This document shows, in pieces, positions 1 to 6,388 of a stretch of DNA of 12,285 nt (positions within the stretch are counted from its first letter, which is position 1; each line of letters opens with the position of its first letter). The stretch covers positions 1 to 12,285 of the forward strand of contig CALUVK010000035.1 in assembly GCA_944324205.1 (NCBI GenBank), written 5' to 3'. The DNA comes from Candidatus Gastranaerophilales bacterium. Lineage in GTDB: Bacteria; Cyanobacteriota; Vampirovibrionia; Gastranaerophilales; Gastranaerophilaceae. The translations under genes were made by a program, and so were the position numbers. The notes under the pieces are model-generated. The model made no database searches. It was not told the origin of the DNA and saw only the letters and a list, made by a program, of their open reading frames with translations.

Positions 1-16
1 GAGGGTGATGATTTAA

Positions 17-130
17 CGCGGAATGCGCCGCGAACGTGCTGCGTAAGCAGCGATAGTGAGCGAAAGAGAGCCGGTTTACCGGCCTTGCTGCAGAACTTCA
101 ATACAATTTATCCCAATGCCCGTAAGGGCA
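17..130. repeat. GC-rich cluster of short hairpins
   Basis: This stretch is much richer in G and C than the rest of the window and contains four small perfect dyads. They are CGCGG/CCGCG (17-21 with 28-32), GCTGC-GTAA-GCAGC (38-51), GCCGG-TTTA-CCGGC (70-83) and TGCCC-GTAA-GGGCA (117-130). Two loops are GTAA, which would be GNRA tetraloops in RNA. Spacing is irregular, so it is not a simple tandem array. It could be an interspersed palindromic repeat, the 3' part of a structured RNA that starts outside the window, or the tail of an upstream transcript. Frame 1 is open from base 1 to a stop at 214-216, but the composition and palindromes make coding unlikely. I do not recognise a named family. 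Confidence 0.5.
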
Positions 131-147
131 TAGAAAACAGTCGCTTT

Positions 148-211
148 TTTTCTCTTTCTTTTCGTACTTTTCTTTCTCTTTTAATGCGAAAAAAAAGAGA
201 AAGAAAAGTAC
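148..211. repeat. Polypyrimidine mirror repeat fused to a 19-bp inverted repeat
   Basis: Bases 148-163 and 167-182 are 16-base mirror images (same-strand reversal) around the spacer GTA, and both arms consist only of T and C. The second arm also belongs to a perfect inverted repeat: GTACTTTTCTTTCTCTTTT (164-182) is complementary to 193-211 across a 10-base loop. The inverted repeat could extrude as a cruciform or, if transcribed, form a 19-bp hairpin that could stop upstream transcription. Homopyrimidine mirror repeats can adopt triplex (H-DNA) structure. The right arm ends where a -35 box for the next promoter would lie. The symmetries are read directly; a function is inferred. Confidence 0.75.
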
Positions 212-227
212 ATATTTGAAATAAATA

Positions 228-236
228 TGGTATAAT
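228..236 (+). promoter_or_regulatory. Extended -10 promoter of the pilin-like gene
   Basis: TGGTATAAT is a perfect extended -10 element (TG, one base, TATAAT). At 16-18 bp upstream there is no recognisable TTGACA-like box; that position coincides with the end of the 164-211 inverted repeat. Predicted transcription start is near 243, giving a leader of about 190 nt before the ATG at 432. Confidence 0.65.
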
Positions 237-242
237 GGTTTC

Positions 243-431
243 AGGCATATAAATGTATGCCCAATGTAACTCAATATGTATTAAGTTACATTAGCGCATT
301 TTGAGACAGGCCGGTAGGCCAAAAAGTTATCCGGTAGTCTTTATAGACAGAAAACAGATCGGCTGACCATATGTTTACGTGCGCAACACCACAATATGAT
401 ATAAGTTATATTAAGATAGAAAGGAAAAATC
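243..431 (+). promoter_or_regulatory. Long, possibly structured 5' leader of the pilin-like gene
   Basis: Between the predicted start site and the ATG lie several dyads: GGCATA/TATGCC (244-249 with 256-261), AATGTAACT/AGTTACATT (263-271 with 284-292), GGCC-GGTA-GGCC (309-320), GTCT-TTAT-AGAC (337-348) and ATATAA-G-TTATAT (399-411). The heptamer CCGGTAG occurs twice (311-317 and 331-337). The ribosome binding site AAAGGA is at 420-425, six bases before the ATG. The arrangement suggests a cis-regulatory RNA, but I could not match it to a known riboswitch. The dyad at 399-411 could instead be an operator or part of a second promoter. Confidence 0.4.
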
Positions 432-1166
432 ATGAAACAAGGATTTACTTTGGCTGAAGTACTTATTACACTGGGTATAATAGGTGTAGTTGCTGCATTA
501 ACAGCACCTGCTCTTGTTCAGAATGCAGGGAATGCTAAAGTCGGGCCGACTTTAACAAAAGTTATTTCCACGCTGGAAAATGCACATGAACAAATGCTCA
601 ATGATGAAGGTGCTACAAAATTGGACAGTATAACCAAAGGCGGAGGCTGGTCAGAAACAAGAGAAAACTATTACATCAAATTATCTAAATATATTCAAGG
701 TAGCTCATACGACAACGATTTTGCTGTTAAATTTGAACCGGCTACCACATCATACAATAATACAAAATGTGAAACAGGAGATTATGATTTTAATAATTTT
801 GACCATCGTGTTCCTTTTTATTTTTCAGATACAATAACTTTATTTGCATATAAAACAGATTATGCTGATTCAAAATCAAAATACAAAGCAAAAGGTTCTT
901 TTAGAGGCGAATATATGAACCTATATGTAGATATTAATGGACCAACTGTCAAACCTAATGTTATTGGTAGAGATATTTTTTATTTTAAGATTGATAATGG
1001 CGGAAAAGTTATTCCTATGGGGGGAAAAACTTCTAAATGGCTTTTAGATGAAAGTTTTTATTACACAAGTGATGGAGATTATGCTTGTAATGAGGACAAT
1101 GTTACAATTGGTCTCGGTTGTGCCGGTTCAATTTTTGATAACAACGGAAAAGTTATATATAAATAA
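432..1166 (+). CDS. Type IV pilin-like / type II secretion pseudopilin-like protein
   Basis: This 244-residue protein has a textbook class-III (prepilin) N-terminus. A short basic leader MKQG precedes FTLAEVLITLG, so prepilin peptidase should cut after Gly4, leaving an N-terminal Phe with Glu at mature position 5. The hydrophobic helix runs to about residue 29. The globular part contains VDINGP (166-171), then GRDIF (179-183) and a KVIPMG segment, a pattern common in this pseudopilin-like group and resembling the calcium-binding loop region of GspG-type pseudopilins. Cysteines are at 113, 219 and 230; the last lies in a C-terminal GCAGSIFDNNGKVIYK. It is expected to be inserted in the inner membrane and assembled into, or displayed by, a pilus or secretion pseudopilus. 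No assembly ATPase, prepilin peptidase or secretin lies in the window, so this is an orphan subunit whose exact role cannot be assigned. The start is supported by AAAGGA at 420-425 and by the leader motif. Confidence 0.88.
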   Translation: MKQGFTLAEVLITLGIIGVVAALTAPALVQNAGNAKVGPTLTKVISTLENAHEQMLNDEGATKLDSITKGGGWSETRENYYIKLSKYIQGSSYDNDFAVKFEPATTSYNNTKCETGDYDFNNFDHRVPFYFSDTITLFAYKTDYADSKSKYKAKGSFRGEYMNLYVDINGPTVKPNVIGRDIFYFKIDNGGKVIPMGGKTSKWLLDESFYYTSDGDYACNEDNVTIGLGCAGSIFDNNGKVIYK

Positions 1167-1184
1167 TATAAAAGAAACAAAAAC

Positions 1185-1220
1185 AATAAACAGGTTGAAT
1201 AAATATTCAACCCGTTTATT
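1185..1220. terminator. Symmetrical terminator between convergent pilin and glyA genes
   Basis: Outer arms AATAAAC/GTTTATT (1185-1191 with 1214-1220) and inner arms GGTTGAAT/ATTCAACC (1193-1200 with 1205-1212) make a 16-position stem with one A-C mismatch and a 4-base loop. Flanking A/T-rich sequence lets it work in both directions, serving the pilin gene on + and glyA on -. The U-tract is imperfect on both strands. Confidence 0.7.
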
Positions 1221-1235
1221 AATTCAGTTATAAAC

Positions 1236-2471
1236 CTAATATAATGGGTATTTTTTACATAATTCTAAAGAATCTTGCCTTAATTGTTTAAGAATTACCT
1301 CGTTATCAGAATTTTTGATAGCAGCAGTAATTATTCCTGCGACTTTTCTCATATCATCTTCTTTAAAACCTCTTGTAGTCATAGCGGCAGCACCTAATCT
1401 GATACCGCTTGTTACAAACGGGCTTTGCGGGTCGTTCGGAACAGTATTCTTGTTAGCTGTAATTCCGACTCTTTCAAGAACATTTGCCATGTCTTTTCCG
1501 GTCTTGCCGGTTTTTCTCAAATCCAGAGTCATAAGATGATTTTCGGTCATTCCGCCTACAATTTCCATCCCGTTATCAATAAGCCCTTGAGCCATTGCTT
1601 TTGCATTTTTTACAATTTGTTTTGCATATTCTTTAAATTCCGGTGTCAGAGCTTCTTTTAGAGCAACCGCTTTTCCTGCAATAATATGTTCAAGAGGCCC
1701 GCCTTGTATTCCGGGAAAAACAGCCTTATCAATTGCAACAGCATACTCTTCATCACACATAATAATCCCGCCTCTGGGACCGCGCAAAGTCTTATGCGTA
1801 GTTGTTGTTACAATCTGCGCATAACCTGCCGGAGACGGATGTACCCCGCCTGCAATAAGCCCTGCTATGTGTGCAATATCAGCCAGTAATATTGCACCAA
1901 CTTCATCCGCAATCTCTCTAAACTTTTTGAAATCAATTATCTTTGAATAATTGCTTGCACCACAAATAATAAGTTTTGGCTTATGCTCAAGTGCCATTTT
2001 TCTTACATCGTCATAATCAATATTTCCGTTTTCATCAACGCCGTAGCTCTTTACGTCAAAATACATTCCTGAAAAATTAACAGGAGAACCATGGCTTAAA
2101 TGTCCACCGTTAGATAAATCCATCCCTAAAACTCTGTCACCACTTTTAAGAAATGCTGAAAATACAGCCATATTTGCCTGTGCACCAGAATGTGGCTGTA
2201 CATTAGCATGATCCATGCCAAAGAGTTCACATGCTCTCTTTTGGGCAAGCTCTTCTATTTTATCTACAATTTCACATCCGTTATAATAACGTTTATGCGG
2301 CTTCCCTTCTGCATATTTATTGGTTAAAACACTGCCACATGCTTGCATCACAGCCGGAGAGGTAAAATTTTCGCTTGCAATCAGTTCTATTGTATTTTGT
2401 TGTCTTTCTAGTTCCTCTTCAATATACCCGGCAACCTCAGGGTCTGTTTGTCTTACTTTTTCTAAATCCAT
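1236..2471 (-). CDS. glyA: Serine hydroxymethyltransferase
   Basis: This 411-residue protein is the PLP-dependent cytosolic enzyme that interconverts serine plus tetrahydrofolate with glycine plus 5,10-methylene-tetrahydrofolate, the main entry to the one-carbon pool. Length and motifs fit the bacterial family throughout: ELIASENFTS (29-38), NKYAEGKPHKRYYNGCE (51-67), QPHSGAQAN (92-100), ADIAHIAGLIAGG (197-209) with the cofactor-contacting Asp198 and His201, and TTTTHKTLRGPRGG (222-235), where Lys227 should form the Schiff base with PLP. The C-terminus carries the expected TSGIRLGAAAMTTRG segment. Translation begins at the ATG preceded by a very strong AGGAGGGGGG four bases upstream. It appears to be transcribed from its own promoter (-10 at 2498-2503) and ends at the terminator shared with the pilin gene. 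Nothing suggests damage or transfer. Confidence 0.97.
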   Translation of the reverse strand: MDLEKVRQTDPEVAGYIEEELERQQNTIELIASENFTSPAVMQACGSVLTNKYAEGKPHKRYYNGCEIVDKIEELAQKRACELFGMDHANVQPHSGAQANMAVFSAFLKSGDRVLGMDLSNGGHLSHGSPVNFSGMYFDVKSYGVDENGNIDYDDVRKMALEHKPKLIICGASNYSKIIDFKKFREIADEVGAILLADIAHIAGLIAGGVHPSPAGYAQIVTTTTHKTLRGPRGGIIMCDEEYAVAIDKAVFPGIQGGPLEHIIAGKAVALKEALTPEFKEYAKQIVKNAKAMAQGLIDNGMEIVGGMTENHLMTLDLRKTGKTGKDMANVLERVGITANKNTVPNDPQSPFVTSGIRLGAAAMTTRGFKEDDMRKVAGIITAAIKNSDNEVILKQLRQDSLELCKKYPLY

Positions 2472-2475
2472 ATAT

Positions 2476-2485
2476 CCCCCCTCCT
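2476..2485 (-). promoter_or_regulatory. Strong ribosome binding site of glyA
   Basis: On the minus strand AGGAGGGGGG lies four bases before the ATG. It is the longest Shine-Dalgarno match in the window and fixes the glyA start. Confidence 0.8.
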
Positions 2486-2497
2486 TTTATATATTCA

Positions 2498-2525
2498 ATT
2501 ATATGCAAAAGAAGAGGAAAATCAA
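2498..2525 (-). promoter_or_regulatory. glyA promoter
   Basis: Read on the minus strand, TTGATT (2525-2520) is followed after 16 bp by a perfect TATAAT (2503-2498). The predicted start is near 2491, leaving a leader of about 20 nt, which is too short for a riboswitch. It lies in the 88-bp gap after the 520-residue gene, so glyA need not depend on that gene's transcript. Confidence 0.65.
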
Positions 2526-2530
2526 AATGT

Positions 2531-2544
2531 TTAACTCTTGTTAA
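2531..2544 (-). terminator. Weak hairpin after the 520-residue gene
   Basis: TTAAC-TCTT-GTTAA forms a 5-bp stem just after the stop of the upstream gene. On the minus strand a T-rich but interrupted tract follows. It could be a weak terminator or chance; it lies immediately before the glyA -35 box. Confidence 0.25.
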
Positions 2545-2559
2545 TTTTAGCTACTTAAA

Positions 2560-4122
2560 TTAATCGCTGAATGTCTTAAATGTAGACTCAACATTATCCT
2601 TAATAACCTTCTTAACAGCTTCCATTTCGGTTGCCAGAGCATTTTGTTCTGTATCAAGCTGTTTAAGGCGTAATTCTAAAGTCCTGTCTTCCTGTTGGAT
2701 AATAGAAGTCTGCGCATTAATATCTGCAATGGTTTTTTCATACTGTTCTTTTTTGTACATATATTCATTCATTGCATCTTGATATGCAGCATCATCTGTA
2801 ACAGTTTCCACGTTCAAAGAATATACAACACTGTCATCATCGAACTTAACTGATGTAAATCTTCCATCGCCATCAGTTTCAAGCAGGGCATGATTAGTTT
2901 CCTCAATCTTTGTTTTAATATAAGATGCATTATAATAAGCAAGCTTATTTTGGATATCAATTGGTTTATCAGCTTCATATGAAGTGTTGATGCTGTTATA
3001 CAAATCGCTTTCAGTTGTATAGTATGTTTTCCCGTTCATTTCAAAGGTGTAAATCCCTTGCCCGCTATATTCCAATTCGCCTTTTGAATTAAAGCTCAGA
3101 TACTTATTAACGGCCGAATCGGGGCAATCCTTAAGAATTTGAGCCAATTCTGCTGCTTGATCGTCTGTAAAACTTTTAAGTTCTGAAGTTTTACAATTTC
3201 CAATATACATAGTCTGTTCTGAAGAATAAATCTTTGGCGTATCAGTACCATCTGGAACAAAGAAATGCCACGTTCCATCCGCATCATGATAACCATATAC
3301 ATTATCCGTAGTTAATACGCCATCTTCTTGTGCCATACCAACAGCTACTTCGAAATCACGCAGAGCATCTTCAAGTTTTGTATCTTTTTCAATATTTTCA
3401 ATAGCTTCAAATGTATATTCCTCTTTACCATCAGCAGAAGTCACAGTACATGTATCTTTATCAACACTATAATCGGTTGTCGGAGCCATGTTATGAATAT
3501 CATCAATCTCTTCTTTTAGATAAAAATGCCATGTCCCGCTCGAATCCTGATAGCCGTATACTTCACCATTTGGAATTGCCCCTGCTTGATAAGCTAATTC
3601 TTTTGCGGTTGCAAAATCATTAAAGGCTTCTTTTAATGCATCGTCTTCTTCTGTCCTTTCATTTGTAACTTCACCAACTGTAATTTCCTGTCCATCTGGC
3701 AACAACAAAGTATACGAACCATCATCATTTAATGTCGCAGAAGGATTTACAAAGACTTTTTCTGTAACCTCACTTTCAATATGCACTTGAGGATTTTCTA
3801 GTAATTTTTGAGAACCAGTATAAATATTGGCATAATAGTAATGGTTTACTATATAGTTATAATTAGGATCCGCACTGGATAACTGCTGCCAGCTTTCTAA
3901 AACAGATTCATTATCACCATCCGAATAAGAATACTGGAGCTCTGTGTAATCCGTTGTTTTTGGAGCATTCGGAACTTCTAAATCAAGAAGCCGGTTAAAA
4001 AGATTAGCACTCTGATTTGCAAGTGCTGTTCTTGCCTGGTTAATCTGCTGGCCTTCCCATTCGGTATTAGTTTTTCTGGCCGTTAGTGCTAAATATCGTG
4101 CTTGTGATGCTGCCATTCCCAT
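2560..4122 (-). CDS. Unknown 520-residue protein with helical ends and internal duplication
   Basis: I do not recognise a characterised family. The N-terminus (about 4-48) is a long amphipathic, Gln/Ala-rich helix with no signal peptide and no membrane segment. The C-terminus (about 445-517) is a predicted coiled coil rich in Lys, Glu, Gln and Leu. Between them lies an acidic, Tyr-rich, probably beta-rich region. It contains a duplication: residues 162-202 and 249-289 align at a constant 87-residue offset, each ending in GYxDxxGTWHF. A further GIYTFEMNGKTYYTTESDLY segment spans 357-376. Helical termini enclosing a variable middle are the layout of flagellin-like and EspA-like filament subunits, but no sequence motif proves kinship. 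An extracellular or surface role is only a guess. Translation starts at the first ATG, 8 bases after AGGAG; Met3 is an alternative. A perfect TTGACA lies upstream on the minus strand. It is likely monocistronic. Confidence 0.85.
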   Translation of the reverse strand: MGMAASQARYLALTARKTNTEWEGQQINQARTALANQSANLFNRLLDLEVPNAPKTTDYTELQYSYSDGDNESVLESWQQLSSADPNYNYIVNHYYYANIYTGSQKLLENPQVHIESEVTEKVFVNPSATLNDDGSYTLLLPDGQEITVGEVTNERTEEDDALKEAFNDFATAKELAYQAGAIPNGEVYGYQDSSGTWHFYLKEEIDDIHNMAPTTDYSVDKDTCTVTSADGKEEYTFEAIENIEKDTKLEDALRDFEVAVGMAQEDGVLTTDNVYGYHDADGTWHFFVPDGTDTPKIYSSEQTMYIGNCKTSELKSFTDDQAAELAQILKDCPDSAVNKYLSFNSKGELEYSGQGIYTFEMNGKTYYTTESDLYNSINTSYEADKPIDIQNKLAYYNASYIKTKIEETNHALLETDGDGRFTSVKFDDDSVVYSLNVETVTDDAAYQDAMNEYMYKKEQYEKTIADINAQTSIIQQEDRTLELRLKQLDTEQNALATEMEAVKKVIKDNVESTFKTFSD

Positions 4123-4173
4123 AGCGGAGTCTCCTATTTTTTACCAAATTGTTTTTAATAAAAATTTAGACAA

Positions 4174-4179
4174 TGTCAA
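4174..4179 (-). promoter_or_regulatory. -35 box upstream of the 520-residue gene
   Basis: The minus strand reads a perfect TTGACA. At 16 bp spacing the -10 position reads TAAAAA, a 4 of 6 match, so the promoter is plausible but not strong. The region is shared with the divergent mannosidase gene. Confidence 0.4.
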
Positions 4180-4247
4180 CATGAAAAACGACATAGTAAA
4201 TAAAAATCTTTAAACAATAACTCAAAAATCCTCCGTTTGTTGTAATC

Positions 4248-4276
4248 TTGAAGAAGAAATCCTTTTGATGTATTAT
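4248..4276 (+). promoter_or_regulatory. Promoter of the GH38 gene, apparently giving a leaderless mRNA
   Basis: TTGAAG (4248-4253), a 17-bp spacer and TATTAT (4271-4276) form a good promoter. The expected start site, 6-8 bases past the -10, falls on or beside the ATG at 4283. No Shine-Dalgarno sequence precedes that ATG, which is consistent with leaderless translation. Confidence 0.45.
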
Positions 4277-4282
4277 AAACCT

Positions 4283-6388
4283 ATGAGAAAACAAGTTATT
4301 GCGTACTTACATACGCATTGGGACAGAGAGTGGTATAGAGAATTTGAAATCTTTAGGCTGAGGCTTTTAAGGGTTTTTGATAATGTTCTTGATATGCTTT
4401 CAAAAAACAAAATCCCTTGTTTTTATTTTGACGGTCAGGTAAGTGCTTTAGAAGATTATCTTGAAATGAGGCCTGAAAATGAAGAATTGGTTTTGGGGCT
4501 TATAAGACACAAGAAACTTTTTATAGGGCCGTTTTATTGTCTGGCGGATGAATTTTTAACAGATAAAACCTGTTTTTCAAAAAACCTTGAGATCGGGCTT
4601 AAACAAGCAGAAAAATTCGGGTGTAAAGATTTTATCGGATATCTTGCAGATACTTTTGGACACAGCCAGAATGTTGTAGATATCTTAAGAGATTTTGGGA
4701 TTGATAAATGTATGGTCTGGCGCGGAGTCGGAGATTTCCCTTCCGAATTCTCATGGTGCGGAATGGATACGGTTAATCTTGTAAGAGGCTATTTTCAAGA
4801 TACCTTTTCTCTTAATTTACCGATAGAAAAGAAGGCAGAAATTCTAAAAAAGAATCTTGATTTGATTGCAGAGAAATCAAAAAATTGTATTCTGCTCCCA
4901 ATCGGCGCTGACCATTTAGGTGTTGAGAGCGACATTGATGTTCAAATTGAGACAGTAAACGAACTTTTAAAAGATGATTATCATATTAAACTCGGCTCGC
5001 CGTTTGATTATTTTAAACGTGTTGAAAACAATTTTAAGGATTTTACCTGGGATGATGAGCTGAGAGACAATTCAAAAACATTCATCCTTCAAGGATGTTA
5101 TTCTTCAAGGCTCGATTTAAAGCGGGAGAATATTGAATGCACTTATCTTCTTGATTTGGCTTCGCGTTTTGTGAAACAGCAAAAAGAGATTGGATATACA
5201 GGAGTCTTAGAATACGCGTATAAACTCCTTCTTCAAAATCAGGCTCATGACAGTATCTGCGGGTGCTCAACCGATGATGTCCATTCGGAAAACCTTATCA
5301 GGTATAAAAAAATCAAACAAATAGCAAATACGATTATTGATGAATTAAAATTTAAAAACCATTTTGAAGAAAAGAAGATTTTAAACCTTTCCAAAAAGCC
5401 GTTTTCCGGCATTGTAGAGTTTGAAACCACCGCAAAACTTGAAGGGTATGATAAAATAGCCTGCCGTAAAGGGTTTGATAAGTATCTGCTTACTGATACT
5501 CAAAGAATTCCGGTTACGGAAGATTACACAAATATATATACGTATTTAGCGGAGGTAAAAGATTTAGAGCCGGGAGAAGTTGAATATTTAATGCCGGTTG
5601 TAAGCAATACAGATTTGAAAATTACAGAGACATCTATAGAGAATTCTAATATTTGTTTAAAAGTTATAGACGGGAATTTATTAATAAACGGAATAAGAAT
5701 GTCACTTGTTGATTTTGTTGACTACGGTGACAGCTACAATTCCGGCCCTAAAGCTGATGATTACGGAGTTGAACTTAAAGTTCTGAGAACGCGTATTGCG
5801 CTCAAAACATCTTCAAGAGTTTCTTTAAAGATAGATTTTGAAGGCGCGTGGGATGTTATTCCGCTTACTGTTTCATTAGATAAGCACGCTTGCTGCCTGC
5901 AGTTCAAATTTGATTGGATTAATACGCAGAAAAATCATCTTCTAACGTCCGCTTTTGAGCTTGAGCGGCCGATTAGGGAAGTCTTTTCCGAAGATATGAA
6001 CTTCTTAATAAAGAGAATTTTTGACCCGGATTATGATATAAGAAAAAATTTACCCCAAACAAGAGGGCTGGAAGCTAAAACAAATACCGCCCCGATGCAG
6101 AGAGGTCTGCTGATAGATGAGGACAGCGGAAATAATCTCGGAATTGTAACCAAAGGAATTACTCAATACGAAGTATTCAAAAATAAACTTTATATCCCGC
6201 TCCTGCGTGCAACTGGAGTAATTTCTAACCCGGAAAACCCTGCCCGCACAACTCCTGCCGGTCCTCCGATTGAAGTCGAAACTTTACAGCAAATCGGAAG
6301 AAACAGGGCTGAGTTTTATATGTTTTTCGGAAACCATAATGCGTTTTATGAGGTATTAAACAAAGTTTATAATTACATTATTATTTAA
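4283..6388 (+). CDS. Glycoside hydrolase family 38 alpha-mannosidase-like enzyme
   Basis: This 702-residue protein is a member of family GH38, which are zinc-dependent retaining alpha-mannosidases that include bacterial MngB-type mannosylglycerate hydrolases. From Met at 4283, the first zinc motif is LHTHWDREW (9-17, ligands His12 and Asp14). LADTFGHS (121-128) carries the presumed nucleophile and zinc ligand Asp123. Later come PIGADH (206-211) and LLLQNQAHDSICGCSTDD (315-332), with zinc ligand His322 followed by Asp323. The three-helix region and the start of the beta domains follow, ending with the conserved TTPAGPPIEV. It stops soon after that motif and is shorter than the roughly 850-880 residues usual for bacterial members, so the last beta domain seems reduced. 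It has no signal peptide and is likely cytosolic. In-frame alternatives are ATG 4268 and TTG 4265, neither with a convincing ribosome site; 4283 is chosen because the promoter sits over the others. No sugar transporter or kinase is adjacent, so the substrate is unknown. Its end overlaps the convergent gene by 8 bp. Confidence 0.9.
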   Translation: MRKQVIAYLHTHWDREWYREFEIFRLRLLRVFDNVLDMLSKNKIPCFYFDGQVSALEDYLEMRPENEELVLGLIRHKKLFIGPFYCLADEFLTDKTCFSKNLEIGLKQAEKFGCKDFIGYLADTFGHSQNVVDILRDFGIDKCMVWRGVGDFPSEFSWCGMDTVNLVRGYFQDTFSLNLPIEKKAEILKKNLDLIAEKSKNCILLPIGADHLGVESDIDVQIETVNELLKDDYHIKLGSPFDYFKRVENNFKDFTWDDELRDNSKTFILQGCYSSRLDLKRENIECTYLLDLASRFVKQQKEIGYTGVLEYAYKLLLQNQAHDSICGCSTDDVHSENLIRYKKIKQIANTIIDELKFKNHFEEKKILNLSKKPFSGIVEFETTAKLEGYDKIACRKGFDKYLLTDTQRIPVTEDYTNIYTYLAEVKDLEPGEVEYLMPVVSNTDLKITETSIENSNICLKVIDGNLLINGIRMSLVDFVDYGDSYNSGPKADDYGVELKVLRTRIALKTSSRVSLKIDFEGAWDVIPLTVSLDKHACCLQFKFDWINTQKNHLLTSAFELERPIREVFSEDMNFLIKRIFDPDYDIRKNLPQTRGLEAKTNTAPMQRGLLIDEDSGNNLGIVTKGITQYEVFKNKLYIPLLRATGVISNPENPARTTPAGPPIEVETLQQIGRNRAEFYMFFGNHNAFYEVLNKVYNYIII

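Noticed and set aside
1..216. Open frame on + with no start seen, 71 codons to a TGA
   Set aside because: It runs through nested palindromes and low-complexity T/C and A/G tracts, its composition is unlike neighbouring genes, and no domain is visible.
243..431. c-di-GMP (GEMM) riboswitch before the pilin-like gene
   Set aside because: The diagnostic GEMM core and its AAAGCC-type segments are not present; only generic short hairpins are seen.
1048..1233. Second + frame open across the pilin 3' end
   Set aside because: It overlaps a well-supported gene, has no ribosome site of note and runs into the terminator; it is a shadow frame.
1315..1889. Several + strand open frames opposite glyA
   Set aside because: They are antisense reading frames of a highly conserved enzyme and have no independent coding signals.
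2472..2559. Glycine riboswitch before glyA
   Set aside because: The predicted leader is only about 20 nt and the whole gap is 88 bp, too short for a glycine aptamer.
4265..4282. TTG (4265) or ATG (4268) start for the mannosidase
   Set aside because: Neither has a convincing ribosome site and both lie within or before the predicted -10 region; not fully excluded.
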